Origin: JBBRVW01 sp038246545
GTDB taxonomy: Bacteria > Actinomycetota > Actinomycetes > JACCUZ01
Assembly (NCBI GenBank): GCA_038246545.1
Contig: JBBRVW010000009.1
Location: 44,713 to 108,712, forward strand
Reading direction: 5' to 3'
Length of the DNA stretch: 64,000 nt
Under the pieces are notes generated by a model, which saw only the letters and a list, made by a program, of their open reading frames with translations, made no database searches and was not told the DNA's origin. Both the position numbers and the translations under genes were made by a program. How positions within the stretch are numbered: the stretch's first letter is position 1; the number at the start of each line of letters is the position of its first letter. This document shows, piece by piece, positions 26,842 to 35,021 of the stretch.

Positions 26842-27324
26842 ATGGAGCCCTTCGACCCGCCAGGCGAGCCCTGGGTCCGGGTGTCACCGCGCCTGGCCAC
26901 GCTGCGCCGCCTGCTCGGTGCCGCCACCGGCCTGGTGGTGCTGGCGGGTGCCGCGGTCGCGCTGTACCTGGTCGCCACCTGGCTCGCCGTCGCGGGCGTC
27001 GTCGTCGGCCTGCTGGCGCTGGGCTGGGGGTGGGTCGTCGTGGGCCGCAGCGTCCGGTCGTGGGGCTACGCCGAGCGCGCCGAGGACCTTCTCGTGACCC
27101 GTGGCATCCTGCGCCGCCAGCTCGTGGTCGTGCCGTACGGCCGCATGCAGTTCGTCGACGTCACCGCCGGTCCGCTGGACCGCCGTTTCGGGCTGGCCAC
27201 CGTCCAGCTGCACACGGCTGCCGCGGCCACCGATGCCCAGATCCCCGGCCTGGTCCCCGAGGAGGCGGCGCGGCTGCGCGACCGGCTCGCGGCGCGCGGC
27301 GAGGCCGGGGCCGCGGGTGTCTGA
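26842..27324 (+). CDS. PH domain-containing membrane protein (YdbS-like)
   Basis: 160 residues. Two membrane helices (about 28-48 and 52-70) precede a bacterial PH domain (bPH_2/DUF304) with LLVTRGILRRQLVVVPYGRMQFVD and GPLDRRFGLATVQLHTAA. It matches YdbS of Bacillus subtilis and is paired, as usual, with a larger YdbT-like gene that overlaps it by eight bases. The role of these proteins is unclear; in Bacillus they contribute to resistance against certain antimicrobial peptides. Confidence 0.88.
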   Translation: MEPFDPPGEPWVRVSPRLATLRRLLGAATGLVVLAGAAVALYLVATWLAVAGVVVGLLALGWGWVVVGRSVRSWGYAERAEDLLVTRGILRRQLVVVPYGRMQFVDVTAGPLDRRFGLATVQLHTAAAATDAQIPGLVPEEAARLRDRLAARGEAGAAGV

Positions 27325-28687
27325 CGTCCTGCCCGGGCTCCCGCTGGGGGAGCAGGCTCCGCCGGACCCTTCGGCCGGGTTCCACCGGCTGCACCCGCTG
27401 ACCCCGCTCCTGCGCGGCTGGAAGGTCTTCGCCGCGGCGGTGGCCATCGCCGCCCAGCAGGCGTACGGCGACGTGTCGGTGCCGTGGCTGCTCGGCTCGG
27501 TCGCGATCTCGGTCCCGCTGGGTGTCGCGTACGGCTGGCTGGCGTGGCGCAACACCCGCTACCGGATCGGTCCCGACGACCTGCGGCTGGAGACCGGAGT
27601 CCTGCACAAGCGGTCCCGGCAGGTGCGGCTGGACCGGTTGCAGGCCGTCGACGTCGTGCGCCCGTTCGTCGCCCGGGTGCTGGGGCTGGCCGAGCTGCGC
27701 CTCGAGGTGGCCGGCGGCTCCTCGTCCGAGGCCCCGCTCGCCTACCTGTCGGAGGAGTCGGCGCACCGGCTGCGCGCCGAGCTGCTGGCCCGCGCGGCCG
27801 GCTTGCACCACGAGACGCCGGAGGCACCCGAGCGCGTGCTCCTCGAGGTCCCGCTGGCTCGGCTCGTCGAGTCGACGCTGCGCTCGGTGGCCGTGATCGG
27901 GACGTTGGTGGTGCTGGTCGCCATGGTCGTCATCACCACGCTCAACCATGCCCCCGGTCTGTTGCTCGGCATCGCCGTCCCGTTCGTGATCGCGGTCGTG
28001 CCGGTCAGCGTCCGCAGCGTCATCACCCACTTCGGCTTCACGGTGGCCGAGTCGCCCGACGGGCTGCGCCTGCGGCACGGACTGATCGAGACGCGCGCGC
28101 AGACCGTGCCGCCCGGCCGGGTGCAGGCGGTGCGGCTCACCGAGCCCCTGCTGTGGCGGTCGAAGAGCTGGTGCCGCGTCGAGGTCGACGTCGCCGGGTA
28201 CGTCGGCGAGGGGCAGGACCACGCGTCGGTGCTGTGCCCGGTCGCCCCGCGCGACGAGGCGCTGCGGGTGCTGGCGCGGGTGCTCCCCGGCGTCGACGTC
28301 GACGCGGTCGCGCTGGCCGGGGTGCCGGCTGCTGCGCGCTGGCTCGACCCGTTCGCCTGGCGCCAGCTCGGCGTCGGCGCCGACGACCGGGTGCTCGTGA
28401 CCCGACGCGGCCGGCTCACCCGGGTGACCGACGTGGTGCTGCACGAGAAGGTGCAGAGCGTGCGGCTGGTCCAGGGCCCGCTGCAGCGCCGGCTCGGGCT
28501 GGCCAGCCTGCACCTGGACACCACTCCGGGCCCCGTCACGGCCTTCGCCGCGCACCGCGACCAGCACGAGGGCCGGGCGCTCGTCGACGCCGAGGTGGAG
28601 CGCGCCCGGCTCTCCCGGGCGGCCGCCGGTCCCGATCGCTGGATGACCTCGCAGGTCCCGCCGCCAGCACCTACGGTGCACCGGTGA
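27317..28687 (+). CDS. PH domain-containing membrane protein (YdbT-like)
   Basis: 456 residues with three PH-domain repeats: GPDDLRLETGVLHKRSRQVRLD, then ESPDGLRLRHGLIETRAQTVPPGRVQ and VLVTRRGRLTRVTDVVLHEKVQS, each followed by an R(L)GLA/AxLxLE-type strand. Paired helices lie at about 35-60, 185-230 and nearby. It forms a unit with the smaller PH protein upstream, and its stop overlaps the P450 start (GTGA), giving a three-gene operon. Confidence 0.88.
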   Translation: MSDVLPGLPLGEQAPPDPSAGFHRLHPLTPLLRGWKVFAAAVAIAAQQAYGDVSVPWLLGSVAISVPLGVAYGWLAWRNTRYRIGPDDLRLETGVLHKRSRQVRLDRLQAVDVVRPFVARVLGLAELRLEVAGGSSSEAPLAYLSEESAHRLRAELLARAAGLHHETPEAPERVLLEVPLARLVESTLRSVAVIGTLVVLVAMVVITTLNHAPGLLLGIAVPFVIAVVPVSVRSVITHFGFTVAESPDGLRLRHGLIETRAQTVPPGRVQAVRLTEPLLWRSKSWCRVEVDVAGYVGEGQDHASVLCPVAPRDEALRVLARVLPGVDVDAVALAGVPAAARWLDPFAWRQLGVGADDRVLVTRRGRLTRVTDVVLHEKVQSVRLVQGPLQRRLGLASLHLDTTPGPVTAFAAHRDQHEGRALVDAEVERARLSRAAAGPDRWMTSQVPPPAPTVHR

Positions 28688-29901
28688 CGTCCGCTCCGCG
28701 CCACCGCACCACCCTCGACCTGACCGAGCCGGGCTTCGTCGACAACCCCTACCCGGTGCTCGCGCGGCTCCGGGAGACAGCCCCCCTGCACTGGCACGAG
28801 CCCACCGGGCAGTGGCTCGCGGTCGGCTACGCCGCTGCCAACGGCGTCCTGCGCGACCGACGGTTCGGCCGGCTGTGGACCGACAAGGAGCCCGCCGCGG
28901 AGTTCGAGCCGTTCAACCAGCTGCACCGCAACCAGATGATGGAGAACGAGCCGCCGGTGCACACCCGGCTGCGGTCCCTCGTGGCGGGTGCGTTCGGTCG
29001 GGGGCACGTGGAGCGGCTGCGGCCGCGGGTCGAGCACCTCGCGGGCGAGCTGCTGGATGCTGTCGACCGGACCGGGTTCGACCTGATCGCCGACTACGCC
29101 GAGCCGCTTCCGGTCGCCGTGATCGCCGAGCTGCTCGGCGTGCCGGAGGAGGATCGTCACCTGCTCCGGCCCTGGTCGGCCGACATCGTCGCCATGTACG
29201 AGTACGAGCGCGCCGGCACGGTCGGTCCACGCGCCGTGTCGGCCGCGGCGGAGTTCGCTGCGTACATGCGGGAGCTGGCCGACCGCCGCCGCCGCGAACC
29301 GCGCGACGACCTCGTCAGCGACCTCGTCAAGGCCGAGGACGGCGGCGAGCGGCTGACCGGGGACGAGCTGGTCGCCTCGGCGATCCTGCTGCTCAATGCG
29401 GGCCACGAGGCGTCGGTCAACGCATTCGGCAACGGGCTCGTCGCGCTGCTGCGGGACCCCGGTCAGCTGGCGATCGTGACGGCGGGCCTCGACGACCCCG
29501 ATGTGGTCGCCGCCGCGATCGAGGAGACGATCCGGTACGACGCTCCGCTGCAGCTGTTCGAGCGCACCGCCAAGGAGGACGCCGTCCTCGGCGACCCGGC
29601 AGACGGCGGCGCCGAGATCGCCGCGGGCACCCGGGTCGCGGCGCTGCTCGGCTCGGCCAACCGCGACCCGCAGCAGTTCGCCGACCCGGACGTCCTGGAC
29701 GTGACGCGGCGGCCCAACGCGCACATCGGCTTCGGGGCCGGCCTGCACCACTGCCTCGGGGCCCCGCTGGCCCGGATGGAGCTGCAGATCACGCTGCCCA
29801 CGCTGCTTCGCCGCTGCCCCGACCTGCGGCTCGCCGGGGACCCGCTGCGCCGCGCCACCTTCGTGCTGCGCGGCTACCAGTCGGTGCCCGTCGCCGGCTG
29901 A
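28684..29901 (+). CDS. cytochrome P450
   Basis: 405 residues. The haem cysteine is C357 in GFGAGLHHCLGAPLAR, the ExxR pair is E281/R284, and the I-helix motif is AGHEAS (239-244), in which the usual threonine after the acid is alanine. It resembles soluble bacterial CYP107/CYP105-type monooxygenases; the substrate cannot be told. It starts by GTGA overlap with the PH-domain gene, an unusual partner. The end overlaps the convergent methyltransferase gene by 28 bases. No dedicated ferredoxin gene is next to it. Confidence 0.93.
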   Translation: MTSAPRHRTTLDLTEPGFVDNPYPVLARLRETAPLHWHEPTGQWLAVGYAAANGVLRDRRFGRLWTDKEPAAEFEPFNQLHRNQMMENEPPVHTRLRSLVAGAFGRGHVERLRPRVEHLAGELLDAVDRTGFDLIADYAEPLPVAVIAELLGVPEEDRHLLRPWSADIVAMYEYERAGTVGPRAVSAAAEFAAYMRELADRRRREPRDDLVSDLVKAEDGGERLTGDELVASAILLLNAGHEASVNAFGNGLVALLRDPGQLAIVTAGLDDPDVVAAAIEETIRYDAPLQLFERTAKEDAVLGDPADGGAEIAAGTRVAALLGSANRDPQQFADPDVLDVTRRPNAHIGFGAGLHHCLGAPLARMELQITLPTLLRRCPDLRLAGDPLRRATFVLRGYQSVPVAG

Positions 29902-30869
29902 AGCCGCAGCAGCGGCTCGGGCAGCGCGACACCGACCGCCTGGACCAGCCACCCGAAGGACCCGAGCCCCGCCGGATCCGTCAGCTCGGCCAGCTCGCCG
30001 CGTGCCGACAGCGCCCGGACGTACGCCGCCGGGTCGGTGGTGGCCAGCTCGTGCGCCGGCCGCCCGGCGCGGACGCCCAGGGCGGTCAGGACCTCCGCCT
30101 GCCGCGTGAGGACAGTCGCTGTGGCGCCCGCTCGCCTGCCCGCGATGGCGCAGGAGTCGAGCGCTACATGGCTGGTGACGTCGCAGGACCCGTCCGGGAC
30201 CGGTCGCACCTGCCGCCCGTCGCGGTAGCCGGTGAGCGTGCCCTCCACAGGCCGGTCGTCGCGACCGTGGGCGTAGTCCACCGCGACGGCGAGGCCCCGT
30301 CTCAGCGACCCGACCAGCGCCGCCCACGCGTCGTCGCGCGGTCGCCCGATCTCGGCCCGGGACCCGGCGCCGGCGGCCGGCCACCAGCGGGCCAGCCAGT
30401 CGGCGTCCTCGCCGGTGACCGGGTCGCCAGGCCGCTCGTCACCGGTCGCCGGGCCGACGAGGACCAGCCGCCAGCGCGTCCCGTCGTGCTCGGCGACGTC
30501 CACCGGCACGTCGTCCAGCAGCTCCTGGGCGACCAGCAGCGTCTCGCTGCCGGCCTGGACGGCGTCCAGCCAGCCGACGCCGTCGGGCAGCCCCGGCGGC
30601 CGCGGCGCGACGTCGACGCCGACCAGGGAGAGGTCGGGTGCGAGCCGGTGCAGATCGACGAGCAGCTCACCGCTGCCGGCGCCGACGTCGACGACGGTCG
30701 GGAGGCCGGTCGCGCGGGCCAGGTCGAGGACGGCCTGCGCGAGCAGCGGTGAGGCGTGTACCGAGGTGCGGAAGTGCGCGGCCGGACGCTCCCGCCGGTA
30801 GAACCCGGCCGGCCCGTACAGCGCACGCTCGGTGGCTTCCCGCCACGGCACCCAGGACTGGTCGGCCAT
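29874..30869 (-). CDS. SAM-dependent methyltransferase, MidA/NDUFAF7 family
   Basis: 331 residues of the PF02636 family. The N-terminus has the family hallmark GPAGFYRRERPAAHFRTS, followed by the SAM motif VVDVGAGSGELL, LVAQELLDDVPVDV and VDYAHGRDDRP. Eukaryotic NDUFAF7 dimethylates an arginine of NDUFS2, the counterpart of NuoD, during complex I assembly. An orphan nuoD with that arginine conserved lies in the same gene neighbourhood, so it is a reasonable substrate (inference). The gene is divergent from the sigma-factor gene with about 97 bases between. Confidence 0.9.
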   Translation of the reverse strand: MADQSWVPWREATERALYGPAGFYRRERPAAHFRTSVHASPLLAQAVLDLARATGLPTVVDVGAGSGELLVDLHRLAPDLSLVGVDVAPRPPGLPDGVGWLDAVQAGSETLLVAQELLDDVPVDVAEHDGTRWRLVLVGPATGDERPGDPVTGEDADWLARWWPAAGAGSRAEIGRPRDDAWAALVGSLRRGLAVAVDYAHGRDDRPVEGTLTGYRDGRQVRPVPDGSCDVTSHVALDSCAIAGRRAGATATVLTRQAEVLTALGVRAGRPAHELATTDPAAYVRALSARGELAELTDPAGLGSFGWLVQAVGVALPEPLLRLQPATGTDW

Positions 30870-30912
30870 CAGGTCCGGATCGTCGCAGATCCGGCGGATC
30901 GGCTCCCAGGGG

Positions 30913-30942
30913 TGTCAACCTGTCCAGGCGTCGTCGGGGTCT
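30913..30942 (+). promoter_or_regulatory. candidate ECF-type promoter of the sigma-factor gene
   Basis: TGTCAACC (30913-30920) and GTCT (30939-30942) are spaced by 18 bases, about 24 bases ahead of the GTG start. AAC-containing -35 elements are typical of ECF-dependent promoters, so autoregulation is possible. Confidence 0.35.
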
Positions 30943-30966
30943 TCATGGTCGAGGGAGGTGTGGGAC

Positions 30967-32160
30967 GTGGCCGGCTGGTCGGACCAGGAGTTCGACGAGT
31001 TCGTCGCGTCCCGGCTGTCGCGGCTGGTGCCCTTCGGGTACGCCCTGACCGGCGACCTCGGCCACGCCGAGGACATCGTGCAGACGGCGCTGGCCAAGAC
31101 GTACGCCGCCACCCGGCGCCGGACGCTCGACGACCCGGAGGCCTACGTACGGCGCGCGATCGTGACCGCCAACCTGTCGCGGTTCCGGCGCCGGCGCGTG
31201 GTCGAGGACCTGGTCGACGTCGTCCCCGAGGCCGGCGACCACGTGGACCCGACGTCCGCGCTCGAACGGCGCGAGGCGGTGCAGGCGATGCTCGGCGGGC
31301 TGAGTCCGCGCCAGCGCACCGTGCTGGTGCTGCGCTATCAGGAGGACTGGTCCGAGCAGGAGATCGCCGCCGCGATGGGCGTGTCCGCCGGGACGGTCAA
31401 GACGCTCGCGTCGCGGGCGATGACCCGGCTGCGCGCCACGGTGCGCCCCGAGGAGAGGAGCGAGGCATTGACCGACACCGACGAGATCCGCACGGCCCTG
31501 TCCGACGCGACGGCCCTGCGGGGCGAGGTCCGGGTGCTGCACTCGGCGACCGGCTCGGTCCGCGCGCTGGCCCGTCGCCGCCGGACGGCTGCGCTCGGCT
31601 CGGCCGCAGCCGCGGTCGGCATCTTCACGATCGTGGCCCTGCTCGCACTCCTCGGCGGCCCCGGTCCCGACCGCACGACGTTCACACCGTCCGGGCCCTT
31701 GACGCCGACCGCCAGCCCGTCGCTTCCTGCGGTCGCCGGCGGACCGCGAGACCTGACCACCCCGATCGAGATCAGGCCGGTACTCGCGGAGTACCCCACC
31801 TGCCCGTCCGCCGGCACCACCACCCCGGCCGCCGAAGGCCCGAGCTGCTACCGGCTGGGCGCGCCGTGGCTCGTGCTGAGCAGCCTCGCTCGGGCCGCCG
31901 TCGCCCCCGCCGCGGGGGTGGGCGGCACTGCCTCTGGTGACTTCGGCTCGCTGGTCGTCGCGATGCGGCAGGCGGACCAGGACGCCTTCGCAGCCCTGAC
32001 CCGGGACGCCGTCGGCCGGCGGATCGCTCTGGTGGCCGGCGCCCGCGTCTGGTCGGCGCCGGTCCTCGCCACACCGATCCGTGGTGGTGAGCTCCAGCTC
32101 GACCTGCCGATCGACCTGCTGCGGCGGCTGCTCGACGTCCTCGGCGTGCCGGTCGAGTGA
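30967..32160 (+). CDS. ECF (SigE-family) RNA polymerase sigma factor fused to a membrane-anchored SecD-like P1 head domain
   Basis: 397 residues. Sigma region 2 is at about 5-75 (YALTGDLGHAEDIVQTALAK), region 4 at about 105-160 (LSPRQRTVLVLRYQEDWSEQ). A linker leads to one membrane helix (about 210-230), a Pro/Ser/Thr stretch and a domain like the SecDF P1 head (about 266-385), with AFAALTRDAV, IALVAGARVWSAPVLATPI and GGELQLDL. GGAGG eight bases before the GTG sets the start. An internal AGGAGAGGAG followed seven bases later by TTG (codon 168) could start the membrane part separately, as if two coupled genes had lost the stop between them. It may be a membrane-tethered sigma factor. Confidence 0.82.
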   Translation: MAGWSDQEFDEFVASRLSRLVPFGYALTGDLGHAEDIVQTALAKTYAATRRRTLDDPEAYVRRAIVTANLSRFRRRRVVEDLVDVVPEAGDHVDPTSALERREAVQAMLGGLSPRQRTVLVLRYQEDWSEQEIAAAMGVSAGTVKTLASRAMTRLRATVRPEERSEALTDTDEIRTALSDATALRGEVRVLHSATGSVRALARRRRTAALGSAAAAVGIFTIVALLALLGGPGPDRTTFTPSGPLTPTASPSLPAVAGGPRDLTTPIEIRPVLAEYPTCPSAGTTTPAAEGPSCYRLGAPWLVLSSLARAAVAPAAGVGGTASGDFGSLVVAMRQADQDAFAALTRDAVGRRIALVAGARVWSAPVLATPIRGGELQLDLPIDLLRRLLDVLGVPVE

Positions 32161-32170
32161 CCGTCTCGCG

Positions 32171-32217
32171 CCGGCGGCCGCGTGTCCCCTAGGGCTCGAC
32201 AGGGGCACGGCCGCCGG
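32171..32217. terminator. bulged hairpin after the sigma-factor gene
   Basis: CCGGCGGCC (32171-32179) pairs with GGCCGCCGG (32209-32217), and an inner stem CCCCT/AGGGG (32186-32190 with 32201-32205) extends it. It begins ten bases after the stop and precedes the deacetylase gene. Confidence 0.45.
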
Positions 32218-32231
32218 TCGATCATTCCGGC

Positions 32232-33080
32232 GTGGAGGCCGGCCGTACGCTGATGATGGTCGTGGCGCACCCGGACGACGACGCCTACGGGCTGGCGGGC
32301 ACCGTCGCGCTGCACGCCGACGACCCGGGATTCCGGTACGTGCTCGCGCATGCGACCGACGGCGCGGCGGGGGACATCCCGCCGGGCTTCCCGGCCACCC
32401 GCGAGACCCTCGGTGCCGTCCGCCGGATCGAGGACGAGGCCGCGTGGCGGGTGCTCGGGCGGCCGCCGGACCGGCACGAGTGGCTCGGCTACGACGACGG
32501 CGCGGTGTCCGATGTGCCGTTCGAGGAGCTGGTCTCGCGGATCGCGGTGATGATGCAGGAGGAGCGGCCGGACGTCGTCGCCACCTTCGGCCCGGACGGG
32601 ATCACCGGGCACCCCGACCACATCAGGGTCGGCGCGGCCACCGACGAGGCGTTCGAGCGGGTCGCCGCGACTCCGGGACCAGGCCTGCACCGCCTGCTGC
32701 ACGGGGCGATGCCGCACTCGGTGTGGGAGCGGTGGAACTCCAAGCGCCGGTCGGTCGGGCTGGACCCCTGGCAGCCAGATGCCGTCTACCACCTGCGAGG
32801 CGTGCCCGACGACGAGATCGGCCTGACGGTGGACACCTCGTCGGTGGCGCTGCGCATCGTGCAGGGCCTCAAGGAGCACCGCAGCCAGCGGCACGTCATC
32901 GCCAACGCCGGTGCCACCGACGAGCAGTGGGCGCGCAGCGTCGCGCGTGAGCACTGCGTCGTCGTCCGCGGCGGCTCGGACCGGCGGCTGGTCGACGTCT
33001 TCGAGGACCTGCCCCCGCGCGACGCCGGCCGTCAGAGCTCGAGCAGCGACAACGTCGCGGGGTCGTCCGCACCGTCGTAG
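32232..33080 (+). CDS. PIG-L family N-acetylglucosaminyl deacetylase-like protein
   Basis: 282 residues of the LmbE/PIG-L fold. The zinc site AHPDDD is at 12-17 and the HPDH motif at 127-130. Relatives include MshB (mycothiol synthesis) and Mca; the short form and the YLRGVPDDEIG-type tail do not settle which substrate is used. A Ser/Asp-rich tail of about 25 residues overlaps the convergent DUF1810 gene and is probably not part of the fold. It begins with GTG. Confidence 0.88.
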   Translation: MEAGRTLMMVVAHPDDDAYGLAGTVALHADDPGFRYVLAHATDGAAGDIPPGFPATRETLGAVRRIEDEAAWRVLGRPPDRHEWLGYDDGAVSDVPFEELVSRIAVMMQEERPDVVATFGPDGITGHPDHIRVGAATDEAFERVAATPGPGLHRLLHGAMPHSVWERWNSKRRSVGLDPWQPDAVYHLRGVPDDEIGLTVDTSSVALRIVQGLKEHRSQRHVIANAGATDEQWARSVAREHCVVVRGGSDRRLVDVFEDLPPRDAGRQSSSSDNVAGSSAPS

Positions 33081-33481
33081 TAGTGCTCCAGCACCTCGCG
33101 GAACACCGGTTCGTCCGGGGCCACATGGGCGAAGAGCGTCATCGACGACCGCAGCTTGAGCGCGTCGACCGGACCCAGCACGTCCACGGGGTCCGTGCCG
33201 GAGCGGTCCGCCAGTGCCTGTGCGCACTCCCTCAGCCGAGGGCCGAGCACCGGGTGCGCGAGGTACGCCCGCGCCTCCTCGGCTCCGGTGATCCCGAAGT
33301 GCTGCGCGGTGCTGCTCCGACCGAGTCCGGCCAGCTGCGGGAGGACGAACCACATCCAGTGGCTACGTTTGCGCCCGGACCACAGCTCGGCCAGCGCCTG
33401 GTCGTACGTGCCCCGCTCGTCCTGCGCGTCGACGTACCGTTGCAGGTCGAAGGGATCGTCCGGTCCCGCCACGCTCTCCAC
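33032..33481 (-). CDS. DUF1810 family protein
   Basis: 149 residues with the conserved DUF1810 features: FDLQRYVDAQ, the SHWMWFVLPQLAGLGRS signature, FGITGAEEARAYLAHPVLGPRL and the SSMTLFAH segment. These small cytoplasmic proteins are wide-spread and have no known function. The GTG start is followed by a second GTG three codons on that is better spaced from GGAG. The 3' end overlaps the PIG-L gene by 49 bases. Confidence 0.9.
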   Translation of the reverse strand: MESVAGPDDPFDLQRYVDAQDERGTYDQALAELWSGRKRSHWMWFVLPQLAGLGRSSTAQHFGITGAEEARAYLAHPVLGPRLRECAQALADRSGTDPVDVLGPVDALKLRSSMTLFAHVAPDEPVFREVLEHYYDGADDPATLSLLEL

Positions 33482-33567
33482 CTTCCCGCAGCCGGTGCGC
33501 CGACACCGATGAGATCGGACACCGCCGCTGGTCGGAGCATGAGGGACATCGACGAGAGGTGGAGTAC

Positions 33568-34152
33568 GTGCGCACGCTGAAGGTCATCGAGTTCATGTCC
33601 CTGGACGGCGTGGTGCAGGCGCCGGGCGATCCTGACGAGGACCGCGACGGCGGCTTCGCGCACGGCGGCTGGCAGCGGCCGTACTTCGACGAGATCTTCC
33701 TGCAGCAGGCCGGCCCCGGCATAGCCTCGACCGACGCGCAGCTCTTCGGCCGCAGGACCTACGAGAAGATGGCGGCGTTCTGGCCGCACCAGGGTGACGA
33801 CGACCCGTTCGCGAGGCACCTCAACCACGTCCAGAAGTACGTCGCGTCCCGCACCATGACCGGGACGACCTGGGGCCCGACGACGATCCTGTCCGGCGAC
33901 GTCGCGACCCAGGTGCGTGAGCTGAAGGAGCAGAAGGGCGGCACGATCTCGGTCCTCGGCAGCCCCGGCCTGGTGCAGACCCTGATGGCGCACGACCTGG
34001 TCGACGAGTACGCGCTCGCGATCCACCCAGTGGTCCTGGGCAGCGGGAAGCGGCTATTCGGAGACGCCGAGAAGGTGTGCCGCCTCGAGCTCGTCAGCTG
34101 TGTGACGACGACCACCGGCGTCCTGATGTCGACCTATCGCCCGGTCCGGTGA
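33568..34152 (+). CDS. dihydrofolate reductase-like (RibD C-terminal domain) protein
   Basis: 194 residues: the N-terminal LKVIEFMSLDGVVQAPGDPDED, then LFGRRTYEKMAAFWP and GGTISVLGSPGLVQTLMAHDL, the NADPH-binding arrangement of the RibD-C/DHFR-like family. Family members are stand-alone reductases without known substrates and are often stress or resistance linked. The GTG at 33568 is preferred (AGAGG eight bases upstream) over an in-frame GTG nine bases earlier. Confidence 0.88.
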   Translation: MRTLKVIEFMSLDGVVQAPGDPDEDRDGGFAHGGWQRPYFDEIFLQQAGPGIASTDAQLFGRRTYEKMAAFWPHQGDDDPFARHLNHVQKYVASRTMTGTTWGPTTILSGDVATQVRELKEQKGGTISVLGSPGLVQTLMAHDLVDEYALAIHPVVLGSGKRLFGDAEKVCRLELVSCVTTTTGVLMSTYRPVR

Positions 34153-34220
34153 GGTGCTGGGGACGAGCGGGGTGAACCGGGCACCGCACCGCTGCGTCCT
34201 CGGTTTCCCTGACCTCACAC

Positions 34221-34946
34221 TCAGGCCTGGCTGAGGAGGAACGCGAGCACGAAGCCGAGAGTCGTCACGAGCCCCACCGAGCGGCCGCCGTTCTCGAACG
34301 CCTCCGGCATCATCGTGTCGGCGAGCATGGTGAGGATCGCACCCGCGGCGAAGGCCTGGATGACCGCTACCACTGACGCGCTGGCACCCCCCAGTACCGC
34401 GAACCCGACGGCCGCGGCGACGGCCGACAGCACGGCGACGCCGACCCACAGCAGCAGGATCCAGCTTCGGGACCGGCCGGCCTTCGCGAGCCCGGTGGCG
34501 GCCGACATGCCCTCCGGCACGTTGGACAGGAAGACCGCCGCCACCACCGCGACACCCACTCCGTGGCCGCCCACGAGCGAGACGCCGATCGCGACCGACT
34601 CCGGGATGCCGTCGAGAAGTGCCCCCAGCACCAGGCCGCCTGCGGCTGCGCCGGCCTGCTGACCCCCGGACCGCTTCCGCCCCTGCCCGCCCCGGTGGTC
34701 GAGCACCAGGTCACCGACGTAGAACGTGAGCGCGCCGCCGAGCAGCCCGAGGACCACCTCCCGGCCGCCGCTGGTGCGGAACGCCTCCGCGGTCAGCTCG
34801 AACGCGAGGGCGCTGATGAGCACCCCGGCACCGAAGGCCATCACCAGCCCGATGACCCGCGCGGGGACGGTACGGACGACGCCCAGCGCGGCGCCGAGCA
34901 CGAGTGCGAGCCCGCCGACCAGGCCCCAGAACCCTGCGAGCAGCAC
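34221..34946 (-). CDS. ZIP family metal transporter
   Basis: 241 residues with about eight helices. The metal-site helices are visible as LVLGALLDGIPESVAIGVSL and AAVFLSNVPEGMSAATGL, each with the conserved Pro-Glu pair, and a histidine-poor cytoplasmic loop (HRGGQGRKRSGGQQ) separates helices three and four. It probably moves zinc or another divalent ion across the membrane; direction cannot be told. GGGAG six bases before GTG sets the start. It is divergent from the DUF2520 gene. Confidence 0.9.
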   Translation of the reverse strand: MLLAGFWGLVGGLALVLGAALGVVRTVPARVIGLVMAFGAGVLISALAFELTAEAFRTSGGREVVLGLLGGALTFYVGDLVLDHRGGQGRKRSGGQQAGAAAGGLVLGALLDGIPESVAIGVSLVGGHGVGVAVVAAVFLSNVPEGMSAATGLAKAGRSRSWILLLWVGVAVLSAVAAAVGFAVLGGASASVVAVIQAFAAGAILTMLADTMMPEAFENGGRSVGLVTTLGFVLAFLLSQA

Positions 34947-35021
34947 CTGTTCTCCCTCGGGATCGTGGCGGCGACGTACCCTGGCGGCTGTCCGGTACCC
35001 CCGCCAAGGACTGGAACACCA

